64,000 bases of DNA from Mycobacterium paraterrae (lineage in GTDB: Bacteria; Actinomycetota; Actinomycetes; Mycobacteriales; Mycobacteriaceae), in NCBI RefSeq assembly GCF_022430545.2, contig NZ_CP092488.2, forward strand, positions 2,604,001 to 2,668,000, in the 5' to 3' direction. The notes beneath the pieces were generated by a model. It was not told where the DNA came from. It ran no database searches and saw only the letters and a program-made list of their open reading frames with translations. Shown here piece after piece: positions 31,728-40,970 of this stretch. Each line of letters opens with the position of its first letter. Position 1 is the first letter of the stretch. Made by a program: the position numbers and the translations under genes.

Positions 31728-31848
31728 TGCGAGGCCCGGCCCGCCCGACTGCTTCGTTCTGAACTGCGGGCTAGGCCCGATCCTGCCAAAGAACGAGGTC
31801 CGCGTTCGCTAAGCGATCCCGTCGCGCCGATCAAGCTCCGATATAGCG
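31724..31848 (-). pseudogene. Detached original 3' end of the double glycosyltransferase gene
   Basis: Reading leftwards from the target duplication, the frame of the glycosyltransferase (34360-38280) continues without a stop for 38 codons. It ends in a TGA (31724-31726) that overlaps the sulfotransferase ATG as ATGA. This is what the gene should look like if the IS element and one TATAGCG copy are removed. The continuity of frame and the exact overlap make the reconstruction strong. The fragment has no start of its own now. Confidence 0.88.
31842..31848. repeat. Target-site duplication, left copy (TATAGCG)
   Basis: Seven bases TATAGCG directly abut the left IS end and recur at 34487-34493 next to the right end. 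Length fits IS21-family duplications (4-8 bp). Confidence 0.88.
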
Positions 31849-31950
31849 TGTCAATGGACAGCTGAAACTGCCCGTGGGCGGACATGAGAACTGCCCGTAG
31901 GTGGCCAATAAGAACTGCCCAGTGGCGGACACGAATCTGCCCATTAGGGT
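31849..31950. repeat. Left IS end with multiple transposase-binding repeats
   Basis: Successive copies of a unit around CTGCCC followed by GCGGACA or GTGGCCA, spaced about 24 bases, mirrored at the right end 34360-34486. The end lies outside istB. Confidence 0.75.
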
Positions 31951-31979
31951 GTGTCCGCCACCGGTGGTTGAGGCCGTTG

Positions 31980-32756
31980 TCAGCTCAAGGGTTTGACTCC
32001 CTTCCCGTGCAGGGCTTGGGCCAGCCGCACGGAGTCTCCGCTGGTCTGGCACAGGTGCGCGTGATGCAGCAGCCGGTCCACGGTGGCAGTCGCCAACGTC
32101 TTGGGCATCAGCTCATCGAAACCACTGGGGTGCAGGTTCGATGAGATCGCCACCGAGCGCCGTTCATAGGCGGCCTCGACGATGCGGTAGAGCCCTTCAG
32201 CGGCATCGGCACCGACGGGCAACAGTCCAACGTCGTCAATCACCACGAGCTCGGCACGCACGATCTTGGCCACGGCCTTGCCCAACGAATCGTCAGCGCG
32301 GTGCGCCCGAACCAGGACCCCGATCTGCTCGAGGGTGAACCACGCCACCGGCATCCCGGCTTCGATGACCTTCTGCCCCAACGCTTCGAGGAAGAACGTC
32401 TTGCCGGTGCCAGCGGGCCCGCAGACCACCAGGTTCTCCCGACGACCCACCCACTCCAGGGTCTGTAGCGCCTGCTGGGTCGGTAACGGGATCGACGACG
32501 CATTGGGGTCCCACACGTCGAATGTCTTCCCGGTCGGGAAGCCGGCGGCTTTGCGGCGGGCGGCCAGCATGGACCGGGCCCGGCCGGCGGACTCCTCGGT
32601 CAGCAGCGCTTTGATCACCTCGGTGGGGTCCCAGCGTTGAGCTCGGGCAGTGGCCAGCACGTCGGCGGCGATCGCGCGGGCGTGCGGCAACCGCAGCCCA
32701 CGCATCAGCGCTTCGACGTCGGCGGGTAGCGACGCGGTGGTCGTGGTGGTAGTCAC
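31980..32756 (-). CDS. istB: IstB-like ATPase of the IS21-family element
   Basis: 258 aa from GTG 32756. AAA+ helper ATPase that loads the transposase on target DNA. Walker A is 'VVCGPAGTGKTFFLEALG', Walker B 'ELVVIDDVGLLP', and 'AAYERRSVAISSNLHPSGFD' is the sensor region. The N-terminal 'LMRGLRLPHARAIAADVL' is typical of IstB. It overlaps the istA stop by four bases. Confidence 0.95.
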   Translation of the reverse strand: MTTTTTTASLPADVEALMRGLRLPHARAIAADVLATARAQRWDPTEVIKALLTEESAGRARSMLAARRKAAGFPTGKTFDVWDPNASSIPLPTQQALQTLEWVGRRENLVVCGPAGTGKTFFLEALGQKVIEAGMPVAWFTLEQIGVLVRAHRADDSLGKAVAKIVRAELVVIDDVGLLPVGADAAEGLYRIVEAAYERRSVAISSNLHPSGFDELMPKTLATATVDRLLHHAHLCQTSGDSVRLAQALHGKGVKPLS

Positions 32757-34270
32757 GCGATGCCTGCCTCGTCAGCGTCGATAACGTTGCGGCCGAATAA
32801 GTTCCACCCACTGGTTCCTTGCGCCAGGGAGGTGTCTTCGTCGGCGCCGCGGCGAGTGGTGTCCATGCCCTTGCTGGCGAGGATGGAATCAAGGTCACCG
32901 GTGGCGAAGCGACCGTGCACGCCAGCATGCCCGAGCGCCCAGTCGACATCGGCGCGGCCGGTTAACGCCGACAGTTCCACCGCGTGGGCCATCTTCTGCA
33001 GGATCCGTTCGGTGCCGACGGCGGCGGCTTCTTTGAGCCACACCGCCGCACCCGGCCCCAGCGCCAGGAAGGTCTGCTCACTGACAGTGCGGGCCCGCAC
33101 CCGGTAATCACCGGGCACCTTGTCCCGATGCTCAGGGAAGTGGTCATCGTTGATGGCGGGACTACCGGGGGCGGCGCGGCGATGCCGCGCCACCTCCACC
33201 GGGCCGCCGCCATCAAGAGCGCAGATCACCACCTCATCGGTGCCGTCGTGGTCACGGATCCACACTGTCTGGCCCAGAAGAGTTGCGGGCAGCGAGTATT
33301 GGCAGTGGTCGAAGGTGACCATCGGGGTGTTGTCGGGAACCCGGCGGGTCACCCCCAACGCGGCGGTGTGGGGCAGGTCAGGAACCGCGTGCAGGGCCGG
33401 GCGTTCCTGAATGAGCATCTCGGCCGGCCGGCGTCCCGTGATCCGGTGCACGCGGGCGTTGATCTCGGTGGTGAAACCGGCGCATGCGGCTTCGACGTCG
33501 GCGAACGAGTCGTACTGCGGCAGGAGGTTGGTCTCAGTAGGCACGATGTCGGCTTTGGCGAGCTTCACCGCGTTCTCCACCCCACCCTTGGTGGCTGGGT
33601 CGGCGGGTTCACACGTCAGCACCGAAAGGCCGTAGTAGCGGCCGAAGGTGACCGCGGCCCGGTTGCGGACCGGAACTCCGGCGATGTGTCCAGTGGTGAC
33701 GGTCTTCTCGTTGTCGGTGAGCAGGTAGGTCGGAGCACCACCGACGATGCGAAAGATGCGGTCCAGGCCGGCGAAGACACTGGGTGCGGTGCGGTCCCGC
33801 AAAGCCACCACGACGCGGTAGCGGCTCCACGCCAGCCACGCCACGAGCAGCACGATCTTGCGGCCGGCGACAAGGGGGCCGTCGGCGAAGTCGTACTGTA
33901 GCCACAGTCCTGGCTCGGTGATCCAGGGCCGGTGCACGCGTGTATTGCCAAGGCGCCATTGCGCTTTGATCTCCGCCAACGAACGGCGGGTGGTGCGGTC
34001 GGTGCCGGTGTAGCCCAACGCCACCAGCTTGTCGTGGGCTTTGTCGCCGCGGATCTTGCCCTTCGAATCAGCGACCCAGGTTTCCAGCAGGTCGCGCCAA
34101 TCATCGATCATCCGGGCCCGCCGCGTGGCCGGGGGCAGCCCAGCGTTGCGATCCTCGACCGCTTTCTTCACGGTGTGGTGCGAGCACCCACACAGCTCGG
34201 CCGCGGCGCGGTAGGACCCGGTCAGGTCGTAGGCATTGAGTATTTCCATGAGTTCTCCGTCAGACTTCAA
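32753..34270 (-). CDS. istA: IstA-like DDE transposase of the IS21-family element
   Basis: 505 aa if started at TTG 34270, which has AGGAG eight bases upstream; ATG 34249 is the next choice. The N-terminal helix-turn-helix 'GSYRAAAELCGCSHHTVKKA' binds the terminal repeats. The rve/DDE core starts at 'PGLWLQYDFADGPLVAGRKI' (first Asp), continues with 'APTYLLTDNEKTVTTG' (second Asp) and 'PATKGGVENAVKLAK' (Glu). A C-terminal Mu-type beta domain follows. Intact and probably functional. Longer frames upstream run into the terminal repeats and are not needed. Confidence 0.93.
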   Translation of the reverse strand: MKSDGELMEILNAYDLTGSYRAAAELCGCSHHTVKKAVEDRNAGLPPATRRARMIDDWRDLLETWVADSKGKIRGDKAHDKLVALGYTGTDRTTRRSLAEIKAQWRLGNTRVHRPWITEPGLWLQYDFADGPLVAGRKIVLLVAWLAWSRYRVVVALRDRTAPSVFAGLDRIFRIVGGAPTYLLTDNEKTVTTGHIAGVPVRNRAAVTFGRYYGLSVLTCEPADPATKGGVENAVKLAKADIVPTETNLLPQYDSFADVEAACAGFTTEINARVHRITGRRPAEMLIQERPALHAVPDLPHTAALGVTRRVPDNTPMVTFDHCQYSLPATLLGQTVWIRDHDGTDEVVICALDGGGPVEVARHRRAAPGSPAINDDHFPEHRDKVPGDYRVRARTVSEQTFLALGPGAAVWLKEAAAVGTERILQKMAHAVELSALTGRADVDWALGHAGVHGRFATGDLDSILASKGMDTTRRGADEDTSLAQGTSGWNLFGRNVIDADEAGIA

Positions 34271-34359
34271 GTAGGTCTCTCCTGGGGTTGTCGGGTCGAC
34301 TAGGCATCGACATCGAAACCGCAGGAGAGGCCGCCCCAGCGCAGACGCGCCGAACGACA

Positions 34360-37300
34360 TCAAGTAGGTCTGGGCAGATTCATGGCCGCCTGCGGGCACT
34401 TTCGTATCCGCCGGTGGGCAGTTCTTATTGGCCGCGAACGGGCACTTTCATGTCCGCCAGTGGGCAGTTTTTCATGTCCGCCGACATATAGCGTCACTAA
34501 TTCCTCGACCTGATCGGAAGGGCGGCGGAAACTGAGCTCGAGTGAGACGACGGGTACCGTCTCTTCTCCGCGGTCCAGCCGCGCCAGCAGGTCGTGTAGC
34601 GCCTGCGGCGTCGTCACATCTACGATCCAGCCATCGATACCGGGTCTGACGTGCCTGCCCACGTCGCCGCGATCGGATGCGATTACGGGCACGCCTGCCA
34701 GTAGGGCCTCGCGTGTAACGAGACCGAAGCTTTCCGGCCAAAGCGACGGGGCAGCAAGGATATCCATCTCGGCGTAGAGCTCGTGCACTCGTGTTTGCGG
34801 ATAGCGGCCAACGAAGCGGACAAGCGACTCGCCCCAGCGGGACCGCCGAGATGATTCGAAGTCCATTGCGTGGTCCACAATGAGAAACTCAAGGTGTGGG
34901 AGCGAAGTCTCGCGTACGACCTCGCGCAGAAGGTCGTAGCCCTTATGCGCGCTCATGCCGCCAACGAAGCCGATGACAATCGGCGCGCCGTCGTGTCGGT
35001 GTCGGCGCTCAGGTAAAGCTGGCAGCTCGGTCACGCCGTTCTCGTTGACCCCAACTGTCGCCAGCCCCGCCGCTCGATAAACCTCTGCAAAGCTCTCCGA
35101 GACAGCCAGTACGCGGCTTGCCCGCCCCAGCAGCGCCATAAGGTCTAGGCGTCGCGCCAACAATTTCGCTCGTTCTTCGGAATCGGCGCCTACTAATTCG
35201 GATGCGGCCCATTCGGCCCAGCCGGGCGCAATCACCTCCCCCCGCGGACTGAAGAGGAACTGCGATACCGAGAGCCACCAGGCGTCGTGCACGGTCACTA
35301 CCGTTGGCACGCCGCTGTCGCAGAGGGCCCGAAGCGCTGCGGCGGTCAGGAGCTGTACGCAGTGAACATGTGCTAGGTCGATTTGGTACTCGCGTACGAA
35401 CCGCCGCACAAAGCTTTCGACTCGAGCATCCTCATGATCAGACCATGGACGCCGCGGGACGCTAATGCGCGTGACCATGGCAGCCCCATACCAGTACTGC
35501 TCGATGTGGTAAGGGCGTCGCGGATCGGGACTCTCGTCGGCGCACAACACATAGAGCTCAAACTCGTCTGGGTAGTGCTCGCTGATGTAACGGACCGAAT
35601 CCTCAAGGATGCGCGTCGCCCCGCCGATCGATTGCGGCCAAAAGAAGACGTTCACGAAGAGTAGCCGGGTGCGCCGATGCTGAGCGGCGGCCCGTGGCGC
35701 GCCGAGCCCAAGGACCGATGAGAGACTGTCCACACCGGAGCGCCATGTGTAGTCCTGCTCAATCTTGCGTTTGGCTTCGGCCCCAATCCGCTTGCGGAGC
35801 GCTGGCTTGTCCACGAGGCGCAGCAACTCGTCGTGCCATTCTTTGGTCGTCCGTGCGAAGATCACGTCCTTCCCGTTCGCCAGCACATCCGCGTAGTTGC
35901 GGGACGGCGACACCACCGATGGGATACCGAAAATCCCTGCCTCGAACCATTTCAGCTCGCTTTTACAGTCCACCGCGATGCTGTCCTCCATCACGGCAAT
36001 GTTGATATCTGCCTCGCGAACCAGGTCGACGTAGTCGCCGTATGTTTTGCCCGCTGGTTCGATCCTGACCCGGCTCGCGAAGCGGGCGAGCTCGGCAGGC
36101 GCGACGAACGCACCGACCAGGTGCAGCTCTACCTCAGGTCGTTTGTCCATAATGCGAGCGATAGCTGGGATTACGGACTCGTAGAATTCAGCCTTATGGG
36201 CTAAGGTCCCGCTGCCGAAAAAGATCCGGACCTTTTCGTCGTCTTTGCGCAGCCTCGGCAGCTTCGCGGTGGCGGCAAGCTCAAGTCCGACCATATTGCG
36301 ATGTACTTGCACGCGTGCAGATGGTCCTAGGAGCTCGCGCGCAAGATCGGCCAGCGGTTGTGTTGAGACAATCACATCTCCTGCGGCGGACATGGCGACT
36401 TGAAAGAACGGGTTATCCATTGCCAGGTGCGTATGCGTGTCGCGCGTGATCAGCCCGGAGTAGCTCTCAAGAGGTCCAGGGAAGTGACGGTCGTCGAAGA
36501 TCAGGTCGTCGATGTCGTAGAACAGCTTTACGCCCAGCCTCTTGGCATAGATGGTCAACATCAGAACGTCGGTGAAGGCTGGAAGCCTGAAGATGATGGC
36601 GTGGCTGGCGAAGCATAGTTGTTCATAAATTTCGGTGAGACTGACGCTGCCGAAATCGATTGGGACTGCATCGTATCCAGCCATGCGTAGGAATTCGACC
36701 TTCTGCTGGACGCGGTAGAGCCAGCATTGCGCCAGGTTCCGCGAGCCGATCACCAGGATGCGGGCGGGCCTGATTTGTTCATCGCTCACCGCCGCGGGCG
36801 TGGCCGCAAGATGCTGCGTTGCCTCTAGGCTGCGCAGCACGGCAAGGCCGTGTTCGAGAATCTCGAAGCGCTGCCGGCGCCCACCGGAGAGATCGCCCCG
36901 ATTGGCGCGTTGCTGGGTGCGGCCAATCATTGCGTCAGTGAATCGTCGCAACTCGCCTTGGATCAGCTGAGCGGCCTGCTGGACGACGTTGGGATCCTTC
37001 TCGTAGACCTCTCCCGAGAGCCTGCAGAGCCAGTCCAGAGTCGGAAGGAAGTCGGCTGGGTTAGAAACGGTAAGCGCAGTTGACGCGCGGTAAGCAGCTA
37101 GAAAAAGGTTGGGAGCGGTGAGTTCTGGCTCGTCAATCGAGCCGAGATAGGCCGCGATTTCGTAGTTGGCCGACCTGCCCTCCAGAACCTGCACATAGGT
37201 CGATCGATAAAAGGGGTCTGCGCGCAGCGCGGGATCGAGCGAGCTGGCCACCTCTAACAGCCGTTCCGCGACGGCCTGTTCGTGAAATTCACGGAAGAGA

Positions 37301-38280
37301 AGTGCCGTGAACTCAGTGACCAGCGCAGCGAGATCCTCGAGGCCACCTTGCATCGCCCGCACGGAGACGACCCCGACATAGTCGTGGAGGGCTGGTAATA
37401 GGACTGGCCAAACGCGAGAACGGATTGTGTCGCCCGACTCGACTGAGATGGTCTCCTGCAGATGGTCGAAGATGCGCATCTGCGCCGCTATTGGCAGCCT
37501 GATGCTGCCAGTCATCGCCGCCAATATGAACGGCCAGAGTTTGGCGTTGTTCGTCGCCAACGGGCCGGACGGCGTGCCTCCGCTCAGGTGAGTCTTCGCC
37601 GCCAAGAACAGGCTTTCGACGTCCGCCTCGGATAATCCGGCGCGGCAGTGTTCGGTCCAGATGCTGATGAGCCGGTCGTACTCCGCATCCCTGAGAGGCG
37701 CCTGCGCCGCCTTGATGACGAGCGGTCCGGGTGGGAAGTGGACACGGCTGAAGATGTCGCCGGCGAATAGCAGTATCCCAGTGTCGGACGGTCTCGCGGC
37801 TCCGACGGCTTCGGCAATCGCCGCAGCCGCTCCCTCGATGTCCCCAGCTTTCACTAGCTCCTCGGCCCGGAATGCGTAACGAAGGGCTGGGTGAAATTGG
37901 GCCTGAGCGTCGTGCTCCCCGGCGTCGCTCGCCTCGGCAATACCCGGCCGGCCCCGCTCGTTCGTCCGCTTGACGGATTCAGGGCTGTCACCGTTTTTCT
38001 GCGTCGAGTCTGGCTTGGCGACAGCAAGCGGCCTTTCCTTCGCGGCGAGGTCGGCTACCAGGTCGTTGCCGGCTGCAGAGTTTTGCGCGCCCTTTTCGAT
38101 GGGGGCGAGGACGAATGGCCCGGACTCGCGCTGCCCGGCAGCGATCTCGAACCGGCCGTGCAGTGTCCAGTGGTGGTGTCCTGACGAGAAAAGACCATCA
38201 CGAACGGCCTGCGCGACGTCAGGAAAGGTGCGAAGGTACAGCTCCTCGTCGAACAGTTCGCGGCGTGGCGCATCATCCAT
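34360..38280 (-). CDS. Giant double glycosyltransferase, C-terminus replaced by IS sequence
   Basis: 1306 aa from ATG 38280 (AAGGAG upstream). Residues 1-50 hold the motif 'YLRTFPDVAQAVRDGLFSSG' found at the start of many large surface-polysaccharide glycosyltransferases. About 60-500 is a helical, low-homology region. A first GT-B glycosyltransferase spans about 500-860 ('RILVIGSRNLAQCWLYRV', 'KLFYDIDDLIFDD', 'IFFGSGTLAHKAEFYE', 'WFEAGIFGIPSVVSPSRNYA'). A second, GT4-type, spans about 870-1265 ('LLFVNVFFWPQSIGGATRIL', 'VIGFVGGMSAHKGYDLL', 'ESFGLVTREALLAGVPVIAS' with the E-x7-E pair). The last 41 residues are encoded by the IS21-family end and replace 38 native residues, so the catalytic domains survive. 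Likely builds a surface glycan with the downstream sulfotransferase and acyltransferase. Confidence 0.9.
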   Translation of the reverse strand: MDDAPRRELFDEELYLRTFPDVAQAVRDGLFSSGHHHWTLHGRFEIAAGQRESGPFVLAPIEKGAQNSAAGNDLVADLAAKERPLAVAKPDSTQKNGDSPESVKRTNERGRPGIAEASDAGEHDAQAQFHPALRYAFRAEELVKAGDIEGAAAAIAEAVGAARPSDTGILLFAGDIFSRVHFPPGPLVIKAAQAPLRDAEYDRLISIWTEHCRAGLSEADVESLFLAAKTHLSGGTPSGPLATNNAKLWPFILAAMTGSIRLPIAAQMRIFDHLQETISVESGDTIRSRVWPVLLPALHDYVGVVSVRAMQGGLEDLAALVTEFTALLFREFHEQAVAERLLEVASSLDPALRADPFYRSTYVQVLEGRSANYEIAAYLGSIDEPELTAPNLFLAAYRASTALTVSNPADFLPTLDWLCRLSGEVYEKDPNVVQQAAQLIQGELRRFTDAMIGRTQQRANRGDLSGGRRQRFEILEHGLAVLRSLEATQHLAATPAAVSDEQIRPARILVIGSRNLAQCWLYRVQQKVEFLRMAGYDAVPIDFGSVSLTEIYEQLCFASHAIIFRLPAFTDVLMLTIYAKRLGVKLFYDIDDLIFDDRHFPGPLESYSGLITRDTHTHLAMDNPFFQVAMSAAGDVIVSTQPLADLARELLGPSARVQVHRNMVGLELAATAKLPRLRKDDEKVRIFFGSGTLAHKAEFYESVIPAIARIMDKRPEVELHLVGAFVAPAELARFASRVRIEPAGKTYGDYVDLVREADINIAVMEDSIAVDCKSELKWFEAGIFGIPSVVSPSRNYADVLANGKDVIFARTTKEWHDELLRLVDKPALRKRIGAEAKRKIEQDYTWRSGVDSLSSVLGLGAPRAAAQHRRTRLLFVNVFFWPQSIGGATRILEDSVRYISEHYPDEFELYVLCADESPDPRRPYHIEQYWYGAAMVTRISVPRRPWSDHEDARVESFVRRFVREYQIDLAHVHCVQLLTAAALRALCDSGVPTVVTVHDAWWLSVSQFLFSPRGEVIAPGWAEWAASELVGADSEERAKLLARRLDLMALLGRASRVLAVSESFAEVYRAAGLATVGVNENGVTELPALPERRHRHDGAPIVIGFVGGMSAHKGYDLLREVVRETSLPHLEFLIVDHAMDFESSRRSRWGESLVRFVGRYPQTRVHELYAEMDILAAPSLWPESFGLVTREALLAGVPVIASDRGDVGRHVRPGIDGWIVDVTTPQALHDLLARLDRGEETVPVVSLELSFRRPSDQVEELVTLYVGGHEKLPTGGHESARSRPIRTAHRRIRKCPQAAMNLPRPT
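34487..34493. repeat. Target-site duplication, right copy (TATAGCG)
   Basis: Matches 31842-31848 exactly and lies inside codons of the glycosyltransferase, just before the reading frame enters the IS end. Confidence 0.88.
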
Positions 38281-38434
38281 TCCGAGAGACTCCTTAATTA
38301 AGGAAGAGGGTGGCGCCGGTTAAGACAACTAATACGCCGGGCAATTGGATCCTATGCACGTTCCGTCTATGAGGCCGGAATTTCGGATCTTTTGGCGAGC
38401 ATGGGATAGCATTCCCTCCTGTGGGAATGGGCGT

Positions 38435-39217
38435 ATGAAGGGCACGTACCGCGGTGAGGTCGAGCGGGAGAAGGTTCGTGAGAGCTTTCGTGGGCAGGTA
38501 GTTCCGAAATTGATGCGGCTTGAGGTGCAGCCGCTGCTGAACTTCTATCCCAATCAGCGCGATCTGATGGTGCTTGACATTGGGGCCAATAAGGGTCAGT
38601 GGACGCGAGCGCTGCTCAACGTGTTCGGCGACCGCGTGGGACGCGTCCATATGTTTGATCCGAGTCCTGAGAATTACCGCGAGCTGTGTAACCGTGAGGA
38701 CAGTCTTGCCGGGCTTGGCATCGAGGAGTCCGAACGGATCACGGTGTACCCCAGTGCGATGGGCCGTACCCCGGGGATGGCCACGCTGTACACCAACGAG
38801 GATGGCAGTCCGCTTGGTTCGCTGATTGAACATGAGGAGCCCGGTTGGGGGGAGTGGGGCAAGGACATTCGCCTCGACACCACGATCGAGGTTCCAGTCG
38901 ATACCGTCGATGACTTCATCTCCCGCAGCCAGATCGACTCGGTGGATATCATGAAGCTTGATACCGAGGGCTTTGAGATGGACGTGCTGCGCGGGGCGGC
39001 ACAGTCGATCCACGAGGGCAGAATCAAGCTCATCCTCTTTGAGTTCGGCGTGAACCAGGTCGAGTCGCGTCACTTCTTCAAGGACTTCTGGCTGTTCCTC
39101 ACCCACCGGCTCTACAAGATCTACTTCATCGACGACGCCGGCAAGCTGCACCCCATTTCCCGCTACGAGTACCGCTGGGAACAGTTCAACCGCAACTACG
39201 AATTCGTCGCCTTCCGC
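38435..39217 (+). repeat. Duplicated FkbM cassette, copy 1
   Basis: 783 bases that match 48614-49396 with one difference as I read it (38452 C against T at 48631). Identity begins exactly at the start codon and stops five codons before the end of this gene, where the two copies run into unrelated sequence. Confidence 0.92.
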
Positions 39218-39226
39218 GGCGTTTAA
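38435..39226 (+). CDS. FkbM-family SAM-dependent methyltransferase (single-domain copy)
   Basis: 263 aa from ATG 38435; ATG 38354 or a start at 38345 would add poorly conserved residues, and the second copy of this module (48614) begins at the same Met. FkbM motifs are 'LMVLDIGANKGQWTRALLNV' (SAM site), 'VHMFDPSPENYREL', 'VPVDTVDDFISRSQIDSVDI' and 'MKLDTEGFEMDVLRGAAQSI'. These enzymes O-methylate sugars or polyketides. The first 783 bases are almost identical to 48614-49396, but here the protein stops after the FkbM domain. It is divergent from the giant glycosyltransferase gene, 154 bases away. Confidence 0.92.
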   Translation: MKGTYRGEVEREKVRESFRGQVVPKLMRLEVQPLLNFYPNQRDLMVLDIGANKGQWTRALLNVFGDRVGRVHMFDPSPENYRELCNREDSLAGLGIEESERITVYPSAMGRTPGMATLYTNEDGSPLGSLIEHEEPGWGEWGKDIRLDTTIEVPVDTVDDFISRSQIDSVDIMKLDTEGFEMDVLRGAAQSIHEGRIKLILFEFGVNQVESRHFFKDFWLFLTHRLYKIYFIDDAGKLHPISRYEYRWEQFNRNYEFVAFRGV

Positions 39227-39445
39227 AGCTTTTCGGCTGCGGGACTCGAGCCCCGACTCCGCTCCATGCGCGGAGATGCGGACAGGTGGGTTATTCGATG
39301 GCTGTTGCAGCACCCGCTGGGAGACAGTCCGCGGTCATGATGTCAAAAGTCTTGCGGGGAAGGCTGACAGGCGCGAATCGGCAGCGTGGGGCTTTACTGT
39401 GCTTTCGCACTCCGCGGTCGCTCTCATCCCGTAACATCAGCGCCC

Positions 39446-40675
39446 GTGACTGAGACGACCGAAGTCGCGCCGACGGTACCGGAAACATCCTCGCCGCCCG
39501 CGGTTTTCGCCCACAACCCCTCACTTGACGGTGTGCGCGCGATCGCGGTGTTGTTGGTCGTCGTCGCGCACGGCACCGTGCGATTACTTGCGCCACACCA
39601 GTGGACGTTCGTTGGCGGCATCGGTGTTGGCATCTTTTTTGTGCTGTCGGGTTACCTGATCACGTCGCTGCTGCTTCGTGAGCGCTCAAGTAGCGGACGG
39701 ATCAGCCTGCGGGACTTTTACGTGCGGCGCGCGCTGAGGATCTGGCCGCTTTACTACGCTGCGCTTGCGCTTCATCTGATCGTGCTGCTGCATATCGACT
39801 CCCGACCATGGAGCAACGTTTGGGTGTCGACCTACTCACCCCAGTACGCCGAGTTCGGCCAAGTGTGGTGGTCTTACCTGATCTTCGCGCAGAACTACGT
39901 CTCCGACCTTCATCACGTATCTCTTGGCCTGGCGGTGTACTGGTCGCTCGCCATCGAGGAGCAGTACTACCTCGTCTGGCCGCTGATCCTTATCGCCTTG
40001 ACAAGCAGCCGGATGCGGTGGCGCTGGGCTGTGCCGGCCTTCCTTCTCGGTGCGATCGTGCTCTCGTTCGTGCTGCGCGCGTTGACAATTGAGGGCCACC
40101 TCCGCGAGACCGGTGGCGGCGTCGAGTGGATGACACACACGAATATCTTTGGCCTGGCGGTGGGGTCGCTGTTGGCGTGGAGCCGCTGGGACCGCCTTCG
40201 CTACGGCGGAGCGGCCCGCGGCGGCGGTGGTTTCGGCGCGACGCTCGCCTGGGTCACCGTCGCCGCACTCGTCCTCCGCTGGACAGCTCCGATAACGGGC
40301 ACCAAATGGGCTATGACATTGCCCTACGCCAAATACTGCGAACCGCTGCTGCTTTCAGTCGCTGTTGCGGCGATCATCGACTATGTTGCGGCGGGTGGAA
40401 CGAGGTGGTCTCCGCTGCGGTGGTGGCCGATGGTCTACATCGGACGCGTGTCCTACGGCATGTATCTGCTTCACCCACTGGTCCTAGGTGTCGCCGTGCA
40501 CGTCCTCGGCAAGAAAGGATGGGCTGAAGTGGGTATCTATGTGCTTTCGACGCTGGGCGTGGCAGCAGCATCATACGAGCTATTCGAAAAACGAATCCTA
40601 AGGCTCAAGCGGCGTTTCTCGCACGTGCCGTCATCAACGCAATCAAAATCGATCAGGCTGTCACGCATTGATTAG
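39446..40675 (+). CDS. Acyltransferase 3 (OafA-like), paralogue of 29483-30739
   Basis: Taken from GTG 39446 (409 aa); GTG 39386 would give 429 aa and neither has a strong ribosome site. Motifs as in its paralogue: 'FAHNPSLDGVRAIAVLLVVV', 'IGVGIFFVLSGYLITSLLLR', 'LRDFYVRRALRIWPLYYAAL' and 'YWSLAIEEQYYLVWPLILIA'. Ten or so membrane helices. The DNA is close to identical over long blocks to the inverted gene 29483-30739, for example around 40130-40190. The likely role is O-acetylation of the same glycan class; two copies may differ in regiospecificity. Confidence 0.9.
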   Translation: MTETTEVAPTVPETSSPPAVFAHNPSLDGVRAIAVLLVVVAHGTVRLLAPHQWTFVGGIGVGIFFVLSGYLITSLLLRERSSSGRISLRDFYVRRALRIWPLYYAALALHLIVLLHIDSRPWSNVWVSTYSPQYAEFGQVWWSYLIFAQNYVSDLHHVSLGLAVYWSLAIEEQYYLVWPLILIALTSSRMRWRWAVPAFLLGAIVLSFVLRALTIEGHLRETGGGVEWMTHTNIFGLAVGSLLAWSRWDRLRYGGAARGGGGFGATLAWVTVAALVLRWTAPITGTKWAMTLPYAKYCEPLLLSVAVAAIIDYVAAGGTRWSPLRWWPMVYIGRVSYGMYLLHPLVLGVAVHVLGKKGWAEVGIYVLSTLGVAAASYELFEKRILRLKRRFSHVPSSTQSKSIRLSRID

Positions 40676-40970
40676 ATTAACTATGTCGGTCAGCACACCG
40701 GTCTTGTGGATAACGCAGGTATATCTCGTCATGCCATCTACGTCCAAAAGTACGATTTTTCTACCCAGTTGTAGCTATCGGTCATCGTCTGACCCCCTCG
40801 GTTGAGTATAAGCACCAAAATATAGCTTTTAGCAGTCATGCAAGTTCGGCACGAGCGGCCGTAAAACGCAGTATTCTAAGTACCGACAATCGGCAGGTAC
40901 TCCTTACCGGCATGTTAGAACCATCGTTTAGCTGAATTGGCCGAAGCGGCCGACGATTGAAAGGAATTCA
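40676..40970. other. AT-richer intergenic region, no gene seen
   Basis: No ORF or RNA gene that I can support. The stretch around 40800-40870 is clearly AT-richer than the coding flanks and should contain the promoter of the lipoprotein gene, whose ribosome site GAAAGGA lies directly before 40971. Confidence 0.4.

Larger units (their letters stand above)
31849..34486 (-). mobile_element. IS21-family insertion sequence (istA/istB), 2638 bp
   Basis: Both termini begin with TGTC on their own outward strand. The left end starts TGTCAATGGACAGCTGAAAC and the right end, read inwards, starts TGTCGGCGGACATGAAAAAC. Each end then carries a string of four to five imperfect repeats of about 24 bases built on CTGCCC...GCGGACA, the multiple transposase sites typical of IS21 elements. 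Two overlapping genes, istA then istB, fill the interior on the minus strand. A perfect 7-bp target duplication flanks it, so the insertion looks recent. It lies in the 3' end of a glycosyltransferase gene. Confidence 0.95.
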
